64,000 nucleotides of DNA from Pardosa pseudoannulata (GCA_032207245.1 CM063500.1:78952125-79016124); one strand, 5' to 3'; counted from the first letter of the stretch, positions 36,201 to 51,609 are shown. Notes: generated by a model not told the origin, from the sequence alone. A program made the numbers and translations.

Positions 36201-39200
36201 TCTCGGATATTCAAACAACAGCGGAGGGAAAGAAAAGAATGGGTTCCTTCTGAATATATTGTGAATATTCCTTTGCCAGTTAAAATGAGGTTCAAAAACT
36301 GATAACATTAACCGATGTAATAATCACATAAAGTGATATTTTTTACATACAAATGAATAGAGAAAATAGGACCAAGTGATTGATAACATTAACCGTGATC
36401 ACATTAAGCAGAGTCCACTGTATAACTGAAGCACAGCTAAAAAGCTTTAATAAAACTCAAACTTTATTTTATCAGATAACTATATTCTAAGCTGAAAAAA
36501 TAACCAAATAATTATGGGCACATCATGTAAAAGCAAAATTCTAAACTACAAACCTCATTTTTAAATGTATCATCAATAATTACTTCACTCCTACATTTGG
36601 CAGAAGGGCATTTAAGTACAAGTTTATCACAGTTCTTGAAACGGTCTTTGTCATCAAACAAAGAAGAAGGATTCAAAAGTTTGTCATCATCATCTTCAGT
36701 TTCACGAACTGTAACATGGTACTTAGAAGCATCTAGACCTGAAACAATACAAACCATACATACAATTGATTTTTAAATGTTTGAGGCATGATTCTCAAAA
36801 TTATGACTTGATTTCTTTACATGAGTACTAAAAGACATAATTTTTTATTTTTATTTGTTATTTTAACTAAACTTCATTAGCTAGTGAAAACTAATAATTA
36901 AGCGATTTGTACAAGCTTCATCAGACATCAGAAACTATAATAAATCACACACACTCACAAATTATTTACTTGTACATACTGCAACCTTAAAAATCAGGCA
37001 TGAAAGTAGACAATGACAAAAAAAGCTGAACTTCCCCGGGTGATGATTACATTTTCTCTTACATAACTCTTTTTCACAATATGATTCAGTACTACATACA
37101 GGAATGTTGCGCTCCTTCAAGCATTTTGGAGCAATTTTCGGAGCAGCAAAACAAAATTTGAAGTAGGAGAATGAATTTTCGTAGCAGCCAAAATGCAGGA
37201 TAGTGTTTTTGTAGCAGCTAAACTAACAATTTAAAGGATAAACCGTAGTTTTTGAGGAGTCTGCCTAATAATTTAGAATGATTGGATGGTAGCATTTGGA
37301 GCAGCCAAATATTCAATAATTGCTGATATGGTTTGTTGGTTTGGTACATGCAATATATAGTACGTAATTGCTATAGTACGTTGAGCCAATCGGAATGGAA
37401 GTGAATCAGTATGCATAGTCATATCTCCACCAGCATACATCTCAGCGAAAACATGTGGTAGAATATACTGATTTTCACCAGGACTACAACCCCCCCCCCA
37501 TTTTCCAATCACGATTTCTCGATGGATTTGCATCAATCTCAGAAACAGTCCTAAAGGCTGTCAAAAAAGCGGATTTCCGCTTAAAAGCAGAAAACTTTCA
37601 TGCCTGAAAAATAGAAGAAAAAAATTAGGACAAAAACTCAAGGTGTGTATTACACAAGGAACATTTTTACTGCTTCCTGTAATCCCCCAATATATGTATG
37701 AATAAAGATGGGTATTCAAGGAAGAAAATAAAAAGGTAAAAATGCTACTTAATAAGAGCATTCCTGTATCTAATTTTCATTACTAGTGCACTTTTATACA
37801 AAACTGCTAGAAACACTAGTTATTAATTTTGAATGTTGAATTTTCTACTTCAAATATGGTTCCTATTTTCTGTTACACATTGCAGTAGTAACTTTGACAC
37901 TGAAGTATAACTAGATTTCTTCTCCATTTTACTTACACATAATGAAAACATTTTTTCATAGGATTAAGAGGAACACAAAACTGCAATCTCCTTAAATAAC
38001 ACCTTCTAAAGAAGAGGGTGATGTATGATATCAATTTCAGCCCCCACAATCATCTCATAGAAGCAAAAACTCTTCCAATGTCCTTAGACAACTGATAACA
38101 AACGTGAAGGACATTAAGAATGGAACCATCTTTAAAATAATATTGGAAAAATGTTGGAGCGTGGGTAACAATTGGTTTACAATCAGGAAAATCACTTGTC
38201 AAATGTTATAGGTGCACTTTATAAAGAGATTGGTTCATCACATCGATGAGCATGTGTGAACATGCCGATTTCCAAAGGAAATCCTAGCTTCTGGATGCAC
38301 AGTCTTCCGACAAGCCAGTGGCAGGGATATTACAGTGTGGAGCATATTAGGATCAATAGTCACCATCGAACAATCACTGACATCTGTGTGGTACGTAAAC
38401 ACTGTTGCAGACCAGGTTGAACTACTTATGATAATTATATTTCCAGTAGGACATGACATTTACCAACAGGATAATGAACCATGTCATAAGGGTCGAATTG
38501 GTGTGTTTTGAAGAACATCCCAATGACTTTCTTCAAAACACACCAATTTGGAGTCTTGGCCTCCAAATTCACCTGACATTAATCCAATAGAGCATTTGTG
38601 ATCCCATCTGGTAAACCAAATTCATACTGCCACACTACCACCTTGCAATTTGCGGGAATTGCAGGACCAGTTGATGAGGGCTTGGTACTAGTTACTCCTA
38701 TTACCTTGTGGATACAATGGAAAGTGCAGGCAGTATAAGGGCTAAAGGTAGTTCTACATGCTATTAATAGAGTGGTCATAATATAATGCTTGTTTGGTGT
38801 GTGTGCGTGTGTATTAAAATGTGACACCAACCTAATAACTTTGCTATAAAGGCAGCATCTGTTCCTTCTATTGGTTCACATAATCTTGAAACCACAGGGT
38901 GAATCTGCTGAGCCAGATAATAAAAGACATCTAAAAAATAAGTTAAATAAAAAATAAGAATTATTACTAAACAAAAAGGCCAAAGAATAATAGTAATAAT
39001 TATAATTACATGCCTTAAGCATTATAAAAACAATATTGTACAACTATATCTGGAAAAAAAAAAACAGAGAATAAGAAAAGATTCATTAGTGTAATTAAAA
39101 TATTGAATAATTAAAGTATGCAGCCTCTAGTTTATATTTATACAATTATAATAAAGAGGAAATATGTTTTGTATTTGCACAGAATAACTGAAAGAACTAT

Positions 39201-42200
39201 TGAACCAATTGTAACTAAATTTCTACGCATGTCTATAGGAACAGCTGAGAGTGACAAAGAGCATATTGCCCCTCGAAAAACAATAAAATTATATTGGACC
39301 TGAGCTGAAATGCAAATTGTTGTTATTCAACTTCTTTAAAAGCCTGTACTGGTGGCTGGCCTGGAAAATGGTGGCTTGGCACTGAAATGCAAGCCTTTCT
39401 AATGTGCTGCCCAAGTTTGATTTCAGACCAAATATTTAAAAATTAAAAAAAAAAAATAAAAATAAAAAACTGTTTTATTGATTACTTATGTTACATTAGA
39501 AAGTTTTATTTTATATTTATTAGAGAATGTTTTATATTTGCCCATGATAGATGGAAATTTATAAATTATTAGTAAAATATGCAAAACCAGTTGTTAAAAA
39601 AAATTATATTTAACAGATTATAAAATCTTTCTCATAAATACTATTATATAAAAAGGAAGAATGTCTTGTGTTTGTTCAGGATAAATGAAAAAACTAGTAG
39701 ATGTATATAATCCACAAACATCTAAATTGTTAGTCAAAGCAAGAGAAAACTATCATAGCATATGTGCTTACCAATTTTTAAATCTTCGCGTGACTTAAGT
39801 TCATCTGGGTGATAAGCTCTTTGAGTGGCTGCCATATCTGTTCCATCCTATAGTAAAAAATAAACAAAAATATAACCACACAATTGCTTGAGATCAAACA
39901 AAAAACCTACCTATAGTTGTACAGCCTAAAAAAATATATCAATTTACTATGCATATTAGATCATACAAACTTCACAAAATCTTAAATAAGATTAATGAAA
40001 TAAATAAAATGCATTGTAATTTTTTTAAACATTGAATTCACCTATTTCTGCACAATGCTTCTTATAATTACATATTCACAAGACATGTTATTCTAAATGA
40101 AGTAAAACGTGCAAGAGCAAAATATGATGTTATTCTATTGCATTACTTTGAGTTTGACAGATTTATTAATTTTGATAGATTTGTAAGAAACACCTAACTT
40201 TAATGGTAAGAAAAACATCATAATCCAAATAAAAATACTATTATCTGGAATAGGGCATTTGTACATGAAGAAAAAAAAAGCCAAAATTTGGAAAAAGTTG
40301 AAAGAAATGACAAACAGTAATTTTCAAGGGAAAAAAATTATAGTTAAAGCAAAAAAATTTTTTTAAAACAATTCTTTCTAAGGATTGAATAATCCTGATT
40401 GTGCATCAGCCTGATATTTCAAATTCATAGTATAATGGCAATAAATGCAAAAATGAGTATAAATTAAAAAATAATCTGTGACTTACCTACATTGGCTTTG
40501 CATTTATTGCTCAGCTCTGACACGAAGGTTTTATATTATTGTATATATAGCTTAATACTAATAACTGGAATATTATATTGTCTACTTCTATTAACCCATT
40601 GTCTTACAAGTAAAATGGAATCTGATGTATCCAAAAAATACTATTTAGTTCTGGCTCATATGAACAATTTTGGAAAATTTTGAGAAAGAGAATGTTTTAC
40701 TTTGATATTTGCATTTCTGTGTAACATTTAGTGAGGTTTATATATGATGCTAATGTACAATAATTAAGTAACAGTATAAAATTATGATTTAATTTTATGA
40801 TTTAATTATTTTGTTTCAACATAAATGTCACTTGGATAAACCAAGGATGTGAGCCAGAGCAACATGAATTAAGGAAAAAGGATGAGCTTTAAATTTGAAG
40901 AGTACCACTAAGATAAAACAACTTTTTCCTCAAAGTGGATCTTCATAATTTAGAAGCAGATTCAAGCAGAACATCCATAGGCCTGTTCTGGTACCTCCAG
41001 AGGTATCGTTTAAACTTGGGGAACATAGCAACAATGAACTTATTTCACCTACTCTAGTTCACCATTATTAACCCTTTGCCATAAAACAACGTATGGGAGA
41101 CGTGATCGTACTGCTGTGCCTAAAATGAGAATCTCGTATCACACACTTGATGATTCTGTCTGGCCCAAAGCGAAAAGCTTGTGTCAGATATGTGATGATT
41201 CTTTCTGGCCAAAAGTGAAAAGTTGCCCTACATGTTCCTGATTGTTTCAAGAAATATCACACACTGGAAAATTTTTAATTTTCTGTCATTGGTTTAAAAT
41301 GTTAGTAATAAAACAATACCCCCTTACAAAATTTTGACATATATTATACATTATTTACTTATAGGTTATTCACGCAATAAATTCTACATAGAAAATATTT
41401 AAACGACTGAAAATTTTTACTTTTGTTATATAACCAAACACATAGAAATAATAATATGTGAAATAATAACATTAATAAATTTTTTTAATAAAAATGAAAT
41501 ATAATTATCAAATTCTGTGGTTTTATTAAATAGTAAATTCAGTACTATTAATGTCCACTGGTTTGCTCACAATTTAGTCCATGGTGAAACTGCTTCTGGT
41601 CATGACGCATGAGAAAAGCTTTCATCGAAAGTGGCACACACAATCGTCACTCGATTCATAAGGCAAGGGGTTAATGAACACAGCAGATTCTCCCCTCCCC
41701 CATTGAACCCAGAACTAACCAGTTACAAGCTCAATGCTTTCGACTGAGCTACTGTGGCTCTTTTTTAAAAATATTTATTCTTCAAAATTGGTTATACAGA
41801 TAAACTGAAAACAGTTTCTTAAAATAATAATAAATCTTGTATGGTCTAAATGTTTTATAGACAATGCTATTACTACTTGAAATTATGTATTTTAGTTTAT
41901 AACAGAACATAGATATTAACTTTTACAAGATAGTAGTGTACCGAGGTACTTTCCCACGGTGATCTGCACGTGCATGCACAGCGGTGGGAGGATTTTCCTA
42001 GAGGAATTTAGGACTCCAATTGTTCACATCAAGTTTAGGGACCCCTGCAGAGAATGTATAGACCACGGAATGGCAGCGTAACGGTCAAGCTCGCACAGAG
42101 CTGTAACCAAGAGTTATGGGAGCAGGGGCTACTTTAATGAGCCCATCTGCACTCCCGAAGGGCATAGAGATGTGGGAAGATTTTCCGAAAACACGTGATT

Positions 42201-45200
42201 GGCAAGGAAGGAAAAAGGGGTGTTGGAACCGAGGTGAGGAGTTTGCAAACGAAGTGAAGGAGAGCAGTTGAAGTCAGGATTCGAAAGAAGTGGGACAAGG
42301 ATCCACTAGCACCAGCCCGTCCCGTGCGCCTGGACCGACACCACAGGAGGAAAATCCCTGCCTGATCATTTGGACCCACTGAAGATCGACACCGCCCTGC
42401 TCACCATCACCAACGCGCCCCGTGCACCCGAACCGACTCACTGTATGAGAAAAGCCTCTACCTGACTCTACCTGGTAATTTAGAAAATAATATTTACAGT
42501 CACTTAACTTAGGCCTCTGTTAATAATAACTCCTTATAAAGAGAATTGTGATAATTATAGTGTAAATAGAAGACATAAATAATTGATGATTATGATATAT
42601 GATAACTAAGGGTTTATTTGTAAATGACTGTATAGAATAAATGTCTGAATCTCAACATAAAGTATTATATTCATTCTGTGTTTCCCCCTTGTAACGAACA
42701 CTGGTGTATAGGTTGTATGTACATTACAACAATTAGCATTAGAGAATTCAGATATAAAGAATAACAAAAGTCAACTTACTGTGCATATAATGTAGCCCAC
42801 AGTATCACCCATCTTCAGCTTTTTGCCACCTTTATCATTGATTCTACAAGCAACCAGAACATGGGGAAGATTTTTTTTATTACTATATTCCTCAGGATTT
42901 TTCGTCAGTTGCTACAAAGAAATTAAACATGAAAAATATATTTTAGTTGACATGATTTAACTCACATTCTTGTAGGAACAATATTAATGGGATATGTAAC
43001 AAAGAATAAGAATTTGAACTGTTATGCAAAAGGAAAGCATTTATAGGGATGTTGCACACTTTCAAGCATTTCATAGCAGTTTTCAGAGCAGGTAAATTAA
43101 AAATTTGTAGCAGGATAAAGCATTTTTGTAGCAGCTAAAAAGTTAATTTGAAACAAAAACTGCAGGATATAGTGTTTTTGTAGCTGTTACAACATTTAAA
43201 AAAATAAACTGCAGTTTTTTTGGGTGTCAAGGTAATAATTTAGAATGATTGGTTGATAGCATTCAGAACAGCCAAATATTCAATATTTGTTGATATGGTT
43301 TGCTATATGTAATATGTAAATATATATATATATTTGTGTGTAACTGATTGGTATAATCATATAAAAGATTATAAAGTATCAGTAAAAACAAAGCTGGAAA
43401 ATTTCTAGCCTCTTTATTAGAGCTTCAGTATGAATTTATTTATTAACAATACAGCATTCTTTACAATATGTTTGAAGAGTTGTTACACATGATTAAAAGC
43501 AATATCAGTTGGGTATTTACTTTTCATCCACAAAATCATGTGAAATAGTACTAAACAAAGCCAGAACAGAAGTGCCAACTTTTCTCCTTCAATGTAATGT
43601 AAAAGAATATCAAGGGGGTTTTTGGTCAAGAAAGAATGATATTAAGTGGTAAAGATGCCTTTCTCTTTCAGTGTTTTGGGGAGTTCTGAACACGTATTCG
43701 TTTACAAAGGTAAATAACCCAAGGTAGGAAGATGCATGTGAACATCACTACTGCATGACAAAGGATAGTACTTGATACAAATGTCATTCAAAGATTAAGT
43801 GGAATAAATTGAAGATAAAATGAAACAGCAAAGTATTGATGGAGTAAGTTTAGACTTTAAATTGCTCCAGCCTTTAAAAATTACTTTGATATCAGTTTAG
43901 TTTCTCCCTTTATTACGAGTCAATTTATTAGCCTCAAAGCCATTATTCCAAGTAAACTTTTTTAAACATGTAAAGATGGGATTGACAGAAACACACACAA
44001 AGGGTGAAATTGTATGTGATAGCAAAAAAGCAAAATGCTGAAATTGTATGCAATCATGTGAAAGCTAAAAGGGAAAATTAAACTTAGTTGGCTCAAAAAG
44101 AAAAAAAACCTTGACTTTATAGGGGTATTTAGTACAATAAATTCTTAAAGAGGATGTTTAAAAGAAATAAAATAACAGAACATGATGAATAAATATTACA
44201 ATGAAATAATTTATGATTTAATTATTTTATATTTTGTTGTATAAATTTAAATAGAACAAATGATAATGTCAATACTTTAACATTAAATCACATGAATAGA
44301 TAAATATCAGAAAGTACAAGATTATCTTTCCTTTTTTAAACTGTTCACTAGTGAAGAATAAAATTCAGCAATATAGAAGACTAAGACAAATCTTTAGTAG
44401 TTTTTGATTAAAATCAGTTGCTCTTTTAAAATTAAAAAAAGTTTGACAATGAATAATAATAAAAGAAAAAATCATTTTCGTTAATTATTGAAAAAGTAAC
44501 AGCATAATTATTTTCCAGTTCATTAAAAAAGAGGAGAGATAGTTAAAATTAAAATAATGCAAACCTATTTTGTATTGTTAACTCTCAAACATTTCTTTAA
44601 TTGTTAAAGAGTTTGTTTTTTGTTTGTCTGTCTTCTACTGATTCTACATAATATGCACTTCACACCTTGTTTTGCATGCTGAGGGATACTTTAAATGCTT
44701 TTTGGATTACCTACAGGATTATGATTTTTAAGGATATTCTTTTGGAGTTTAAGGACTGATGTCACATTCAACATGTTAATTGAATAAGCATGCTAGATAG
44801 ATTCAAAACAATTTAAGTATTAACTTAACAACAGAATGAAACTTTACACATATTTTTACTAAAAATGATATCTTTACAGACATGCCAACATTCAGGTAGC
44901 CATGTCAGGAGCAATAGCATGGTTTTAGATGATAACATGCTAATTACATGTGTGTGTAATTTACATACATTATAAACAATACAAAATAACAATGCAGATT
45001 ATACATAAGTATACATCCTATTGGTTTCTAAATTAAAATTAAATTAAAAATAAATACACAATAGCAAATTGTAAAGCATAAATCAAAATTTATGCATTCA
45101 ACAATGTGTAAGTAGCTTTTTTAGCTATAACAACTTATTTTTCAGAACAGTTTTTCTTGTAGCAACATTAATCCTGATTAAAACATTTACAATTTTCTAT

Positions 45201-48200
45201 CATCAGGGATTCTACAGTTTGCCTACCAAAATTTGACTTATATTCAATTTGGTTTTTCCGCACAGAACTGAAAACTATTTAACATGCAACATTACTGTGT
45301 GGTTTACTGGTTTGGTTTGGAGCGCTACGGTCTACTTTTCGCAACACGAGGGCTAATGAGATCGGGACCTACTGCTTAAAGTCAATTCCGAACGGCTATG
45401 AACATCCATGTCAAAGTGGGATTTGAACCCACAACTCCAGTTCCAAAGGCCAGCACCCTAACCATTCGGCCATCGTTTGGCTCATTACTGTGTGAAAAGA
45501 GTAATTTATTCAGCATTATTTTAGGCAAAACTCTGTATTTAATTGCTGAGTTGTGATCTTTTAGTTGTTCAAAAGTTTTTGTATTTTCAGGAGCAATCTG
45601 AGGAGTTGCCAGAGTTATCAATTTTTCTCATTTCTCCGGATTTTCCAGAGTAGTTGGCATGTTTGTCTTTTTGTATAAAAGAGAGAAAGAAAAGAAATAA
45701 ATATTTCCACCTTGTAAACTATGTAATCCGATAGAGGTTTCCTTCCTTCTTTCACAGCAGTTCCCAGAGTCTCCAAATGACCATGAATGTTTCCTACAAT
45801 GTCATCTTTTGACTTATCAGACAAAATTTCTTTAATTACATACCTAAACAAAAGATTCAATAACAGTATAATAAATTCCTTTTTTGCTACTTCAAAAAGT
45901 TTATATACAAAATTATGACTACTCTATAGATTAATATAAAGAATAAAATATGCATGCTATGTTTAAAAATCATAAATGTATGAAAAAAAAACATAAAAAG
46001 GTTAAATTATTGAAATAATAATGACTTATAATATTCACTAGTTTTGCATCAGCACTGTATACAGACATGTCAACATTCAGGCACTTGTATCTGAAGCAAC
46101 AGCGTGGTTTGAAATTTTAACATGCTAATTACAGATTACACATAAGTACATATCTTATGGGTTTCTAAATTAAAATTGAAATATTTACACAGTAGTAAAT
46201 TGAAGAAGGTAAATTAAAATTCATGAATTTAAAAATTTATGAGCAACTTTTTTAGCTTTAACAATTTACTTTTTTCAGACCAGTTTTTCTTGTAACAACA
46301 TTGACCCTGATTCAAATATTTACATTTTTCTATCATCAGAGATTCTAGAGTTTGTCTACTCAAATTTGACCTGAATTCAGTTTGGTTTTTCTGCACAGTA
46401 CTGAAAACTTTTAACATGCTGTGTGAAAAGAATAATATTCAGCATTATTTTGTTCAAAACTTTGTGTTTAATTGCTGAAATGAAATCTTTTAGCTGTTTA
46501 AAAGTTTTGTTATTTTCTGGAGCAATCTGAGGAGTTTCCTGTGTTATCAAATTTTCTCATTTCTCCGGAGCAACTCCAGATATTCTGGAGCAGTTGGCAT
46601 GTCTGTTAAAATAATGACTTTATAATATTCACTAGTTTTGTCATTAGCACTTGCATTTTTCTCTATATATAATGTTGATGAATGTCATATTGTTTAAGTT
46701 TTTAAGCAACCTCAAGAATAGTAACAATGAGAATCTATTTCCATTTGTTCATGAAAACTTTTTGCCTGCTCTATAATCGTAGATCAGCATTTTCTCTTTC
46801 TGTTTAATGATGTAATATACTCTAGATTTCCCAACATCATACACAAATTATTTATTGTATTTCTTTCTCATACTCTTTCAGTAGCACAAATGCTTTTTCA
46901 GTTGAAAAAGAAATATATTTTTTGTTTGTTTGTTTGTTTTACTAGCTGCAGCTGACAGCTTGTAAAACAAAACACAATATGATAAATCATGTATCAAGAT
47001 GGTTGAAATTTCAGAAACTAAAGGGTGAAAATGTTTATCCTGTCAAAACTGCTCAATAGTTGATCACCAAAAATGCCACCTGTAAGTTAAATAAATAAAT
47101 AAAATTGTTTCGGATTACAGAGGTTTCCAGATTACTTCATCCCATGATCAACAATTTGAATGAATGGCTTCAAACTCCTAAAACAACCAATTCACACAGA
47201 TGAGAAACCTTTCTTAAACCATACAACCAAGGTGTATCTGTACTTCTTTTTATATAAACAAGAAATGACATTATGCTTCTCTATCAATCACATCAGTACA
47301 TTTAGCACTGGGATTGGCAGTTACTTTGAATATTTAACTAAAAAGAAAATTCCAAAAATGTTTATTTGCAACACAAATCCACACAATTGTACCAATTAGA
47401 ACTAAATTAGCTAATGGTTGCATCGTGTTGTAGAAGTGATTTGATTTTGAGCATACATTTTTGAGGTATCAAGGAAAAACTGACAGTTCCAACCCCAAAA
47501 AGAGATAAGAATTAAATTAATCTGTATGCTTATTTTAATTGTTGAATTGGCGTTAATCTCTTATTGCAATAATAAGACAAAAACTGCCAATAAAGTGATG
47601 GTTTTCCCATTATTGACAGCATTAGCACCTGATATTGGGTATTTTCAATAGCACAAACATAAACTCATGTACACACACACATATGAATAAAAAATGGCAA
47701 ATAAACTGGAGACCAAGTGATGTGATGGAAAGCAGAACTAAGAAATTTAGGAGATTTCTTGGGATCATTAAAAGATGCTTCAATTCTCTTCAAATATTCT
47801 TGCAAAAAATGTACTGTGGACATTTCTGTTAGCCGAAAACAAGGAAATATTAGCAAATATCACCAAATATAGTAATGTGTTATTCCTTTTATAAATTAGC
47901 TATTTTATTTTCAAAATAGTTTAACTTTTCAACTATTTTAAAAACTAATCAGTTTTGAAATAAATACTAACTTCATTTGAAAATATCAATTACTCAGAAT
48001 GGCTGGGTGCAGAGCAGCTAATACAAATAAATACTCTAAAGCTGTGCTAACCTACATGTACACACATACATTTGTCAATTCATATATCACTAGAAAGAAA
48101 AAAATTTTTTTTTCTCCAATATATACTTACTGTCCAGCATCTTTTGCTAATTGAGACCAATCTCTTCTCACAATATCTAAACCTTTGATTTCTTCTTTTG

Positions 48201-50754
48201 CTTTTATTTTCCCATCAGCAGATTTAGATACAGATAATGCTGCATACTTTTTCTTCTTTAATAAAAGCATTGGTTTATACACACCATCAATGTCAATTTC
48301 AAGTAAGCGATACAGCTTATTAATTTCTGCCTTTACCTACATTTAAAAATAAATACTTTTAATAAAATTTTAGGGTACATTCAAACAATAGAATTGTCAG
48401 CAACTCTGTGCAAATCAAATGTAAATGTTTTTTAAAATAGCTATCATATATAAAAATTTAACACGATTTGTATCAGGCATAAGCAGAGCTTACGAGTGAT
48501 CCATGTGAGTTTCAAAGAGTAAAATATATAGACATAATTTTAAATAGGAAAAAGAGCAGCTCAATTACTAAAAATTCAGATGTTTGTATTTGTCTTAAGA
48601 AGTCTACATATAAACCTGACTTGACTAAATTGACTTTACAAGTTCAACATCAATGGAACCATTGATATTGATGAGAATGCTTATACAGTTTGTGCAATGT
48701 TTGTTTCTATAATAATCAGAAACATAATTTTGAATTTTTTATGTTCCATTCTGTTTGCCTTGTTTAATTATGCAATGTTACCTTTATAACTGTTTTAAAA
48801 TGAAAATATTATTACCCCAAGAGCCTTCTTTAATAACCCCACTTTGGTTTATTTTGACCTGCAGTCGAAAAAGCTTGCCAACAACAATTTATATTATATT
48901 AAACATTTCCTATCATTTAGCTGAAAATCTGAAGCCCCTTCCTACACCTTTCTTTGTGTTAAGGAGAAAGAATTTTAGTAAAGATCAGTCTGAAATATTA
49001 CTCTTAAGTCTACAGAATGTGTTTAAAAGCTTCTTTTATGGTAAATGAATTTGAAAATAAAGCACAAATATTAAAATTAAATATATCATATATATTAACA
49101 TTTAATACATAAGGCATAGTAATAAAAGTATCTAACAGGTTTTAACAAGTAACAAATGAACCTATTTTTTATGCTGTTAAAACAGTGATTCCGAACCAGA
49201 GACCCACAAGGTGTCATGTTGATTTAGTTTGGAGCGCCATGGTCTACAGTTTTGCACACGAGGGCTAATAAGATAGGGACCTACTGCTTAAAGTAGATTC
49301 TGAACTGCTACGAACATCCATGCCATAGTGAGATTCGAACCCATGAACTCTGGTACCGAGGATCAGTGCCCTAACCAATCGACCAGCGTTCGGCCAAGGT
49401 GTCACGTTAGCTTTAATTATATTTTTAGGGGAAGAGAAGTCACTAGTTACTAATTTTTTAAAAAAACTTTAAAGATCTGGAATAAACTAATAATTTATTT
49501 TGCATGATTAAACTCTTTGAAGAAGAAGCTGCATTAGTACAAAACTCATTTTATGTATGTCTGGATGTTACTGTTAATGAATACTCAGAGTTACAAAATG
49601 ACACCTTGGCAAGTGATGATTTCAATAAAAAAAATTACTTCAGTTTTTGAGTAGTATGCTTCATTCATATCCAAAAGTTTTCATGCATTCTTATTTGAAT
49701 TCAGTGCCATTTACTTCTATTAACCTTTTTAAAAGGGGATTTTCAACTTTTTGTTGCAGATGCAGACTTAAGTTAAGAATAAGCAGGATATTAAAGATGA
49801 TAGAAGAATGGCCTTCACAAAATTCAACTAAGAATTATTATACTTCCAAAGCAGATGCAAGCTTGATCATTACATTATATATTAATACTTAATAACAACT
49901 TTTGTTAAAACCTAAAATATATTTTGAAAGTCTTTACTTTTTTTTTTTAAATTTTATTCATTAAATGTTGAGGATGAGAGGTAAAAGCAGGTCATTAACA
50001 ATAAATACCCAAGAAACAGTTTAAAAAATTTAAAATTAGTAATAATATTAAGAAAAAGGTTGGGAATCACTGTGTTTAAAATAACTTCATTTTATTTTAA
50101 TGTTAAAATGAAGTCCTCTTGAAAAGATAAGAAAATTAGGTGATGAAACATAGAGATTCTTTATTACACTGCATTCAGTATGAAATAATTAAATACACTA
50201 TGTTGCTTTAACACTAGAACTGCAGGAGGGGTCATTTTGACCCAAAAATGATTTTGTGCTTTCCTAACAGATCTATTTTTCTTCAGATAGTAATGACAGA
50301 AATAATATAATAGTCATTAAAATATGTTTTTAAAATTTATTCTCAGAAATATTTTTTATAAAAATTTATATATTTCTGTTATTAATATATGAAAAAGAAT
50401 AAATCTGTTAAGATAACACAAAATAGTGATTGAGTCAAAATGGCCCCTACTGCAAGTCTAGTATTAAAATGAGAAGAAATCAACATGAAACACAGTTTTA
50501 GGCAAATGAGTTAATTACTCACAAACATGTATATGTTTTAAATGAATATACATACATATACATACATATATATATATACACACATATATATACATATATA
50601 TACACATATACATATACATATATATATATATACCTATGTATATATACATATACAAATATATATACATAATATGTATATATACATATGCATGTATATATAC
50701 ATATGTATACATACATATGTATATACACACACATACATATATATACATATATAT

Positions 50755-50805
<51 letters not shown>

Positions 50806-50828
50806 TATGCATATATATATATACATAC

Positions 50829-50863
<35 letters not shown>

Positions 50864-51109
50864 CACATACATATGCATATATACATACATATTTCAGCCA
50901 AATGATGGCCTAATGTTTAGGGCACTGACCTTCGGAACCAGAGTTCATGGGTTCGAGTCCCACTGGGGCATGGATGTTCGTAGCCATTCGGAATCGGCTT
51001 TAAACAATAGGTCCAGGTCTTCTTAGCCTTAGTGAAGCAAAAAGTAGACCGTAGTGCTCCCAACCAACCAACCATATATACATATATATATATATATACA
51101 TATATATAC

Positions 51110-51157
<48 letters not shown>

Positions 51158-51266
51158 CATAATAAACATACATATATACATACATATATATATACACATA
51201 TATATACAAACATATAAATACATATATATACATATATATACATATATATATATACATACATATATA

Positions 51267-51312
<46 letters not shown>

Positions 51313-51399
51313 TATATATTTATATATACATATATATATATACATATAATATATGCATATATATATATATATATATATATGCATATATACACATAATAG

Positions 51400-51435
<36 letters not shown>

Positions 51436-51570
51436 TTATATATATATATACATACATATATATATACATATACATATATATATGTATTCATATATATTTA
51501 CATTATATATACATATATATAGTATACATATATATACATTTATACTATTATATATATATATATACAATAT

Positions 51571-51609
<39 letters not shown>

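Larger units (their letters stand above)
49183..50072 (+). mobile_element. hAT element, family 3, with nested SINE
   Basis: Starts CAGTGATTCCGAACC and ends ggttgggaatcactg, flanked by tgttaaaa and tgtttaaa (8 bp, near-identical). It contains a decayed transposase C-terminus and a SINE at 49221-49394. Confidence 0.8.

Noticed and set aside
35976..36308. 110-codon minus-strand frame
   Set aside because: It lies inside the Tigger element 35664-36420. The homologous region in the other copy is interrupted, and no known domain is present.
47160..47399. 79-codon frame with a zinc-finger-like start ([13 protein letters not shown])
   Set aside because: It resembles a C2H2 linker only superficially. 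No C2H2 ligand spacing follows, and it lies in a POLA1 intron.
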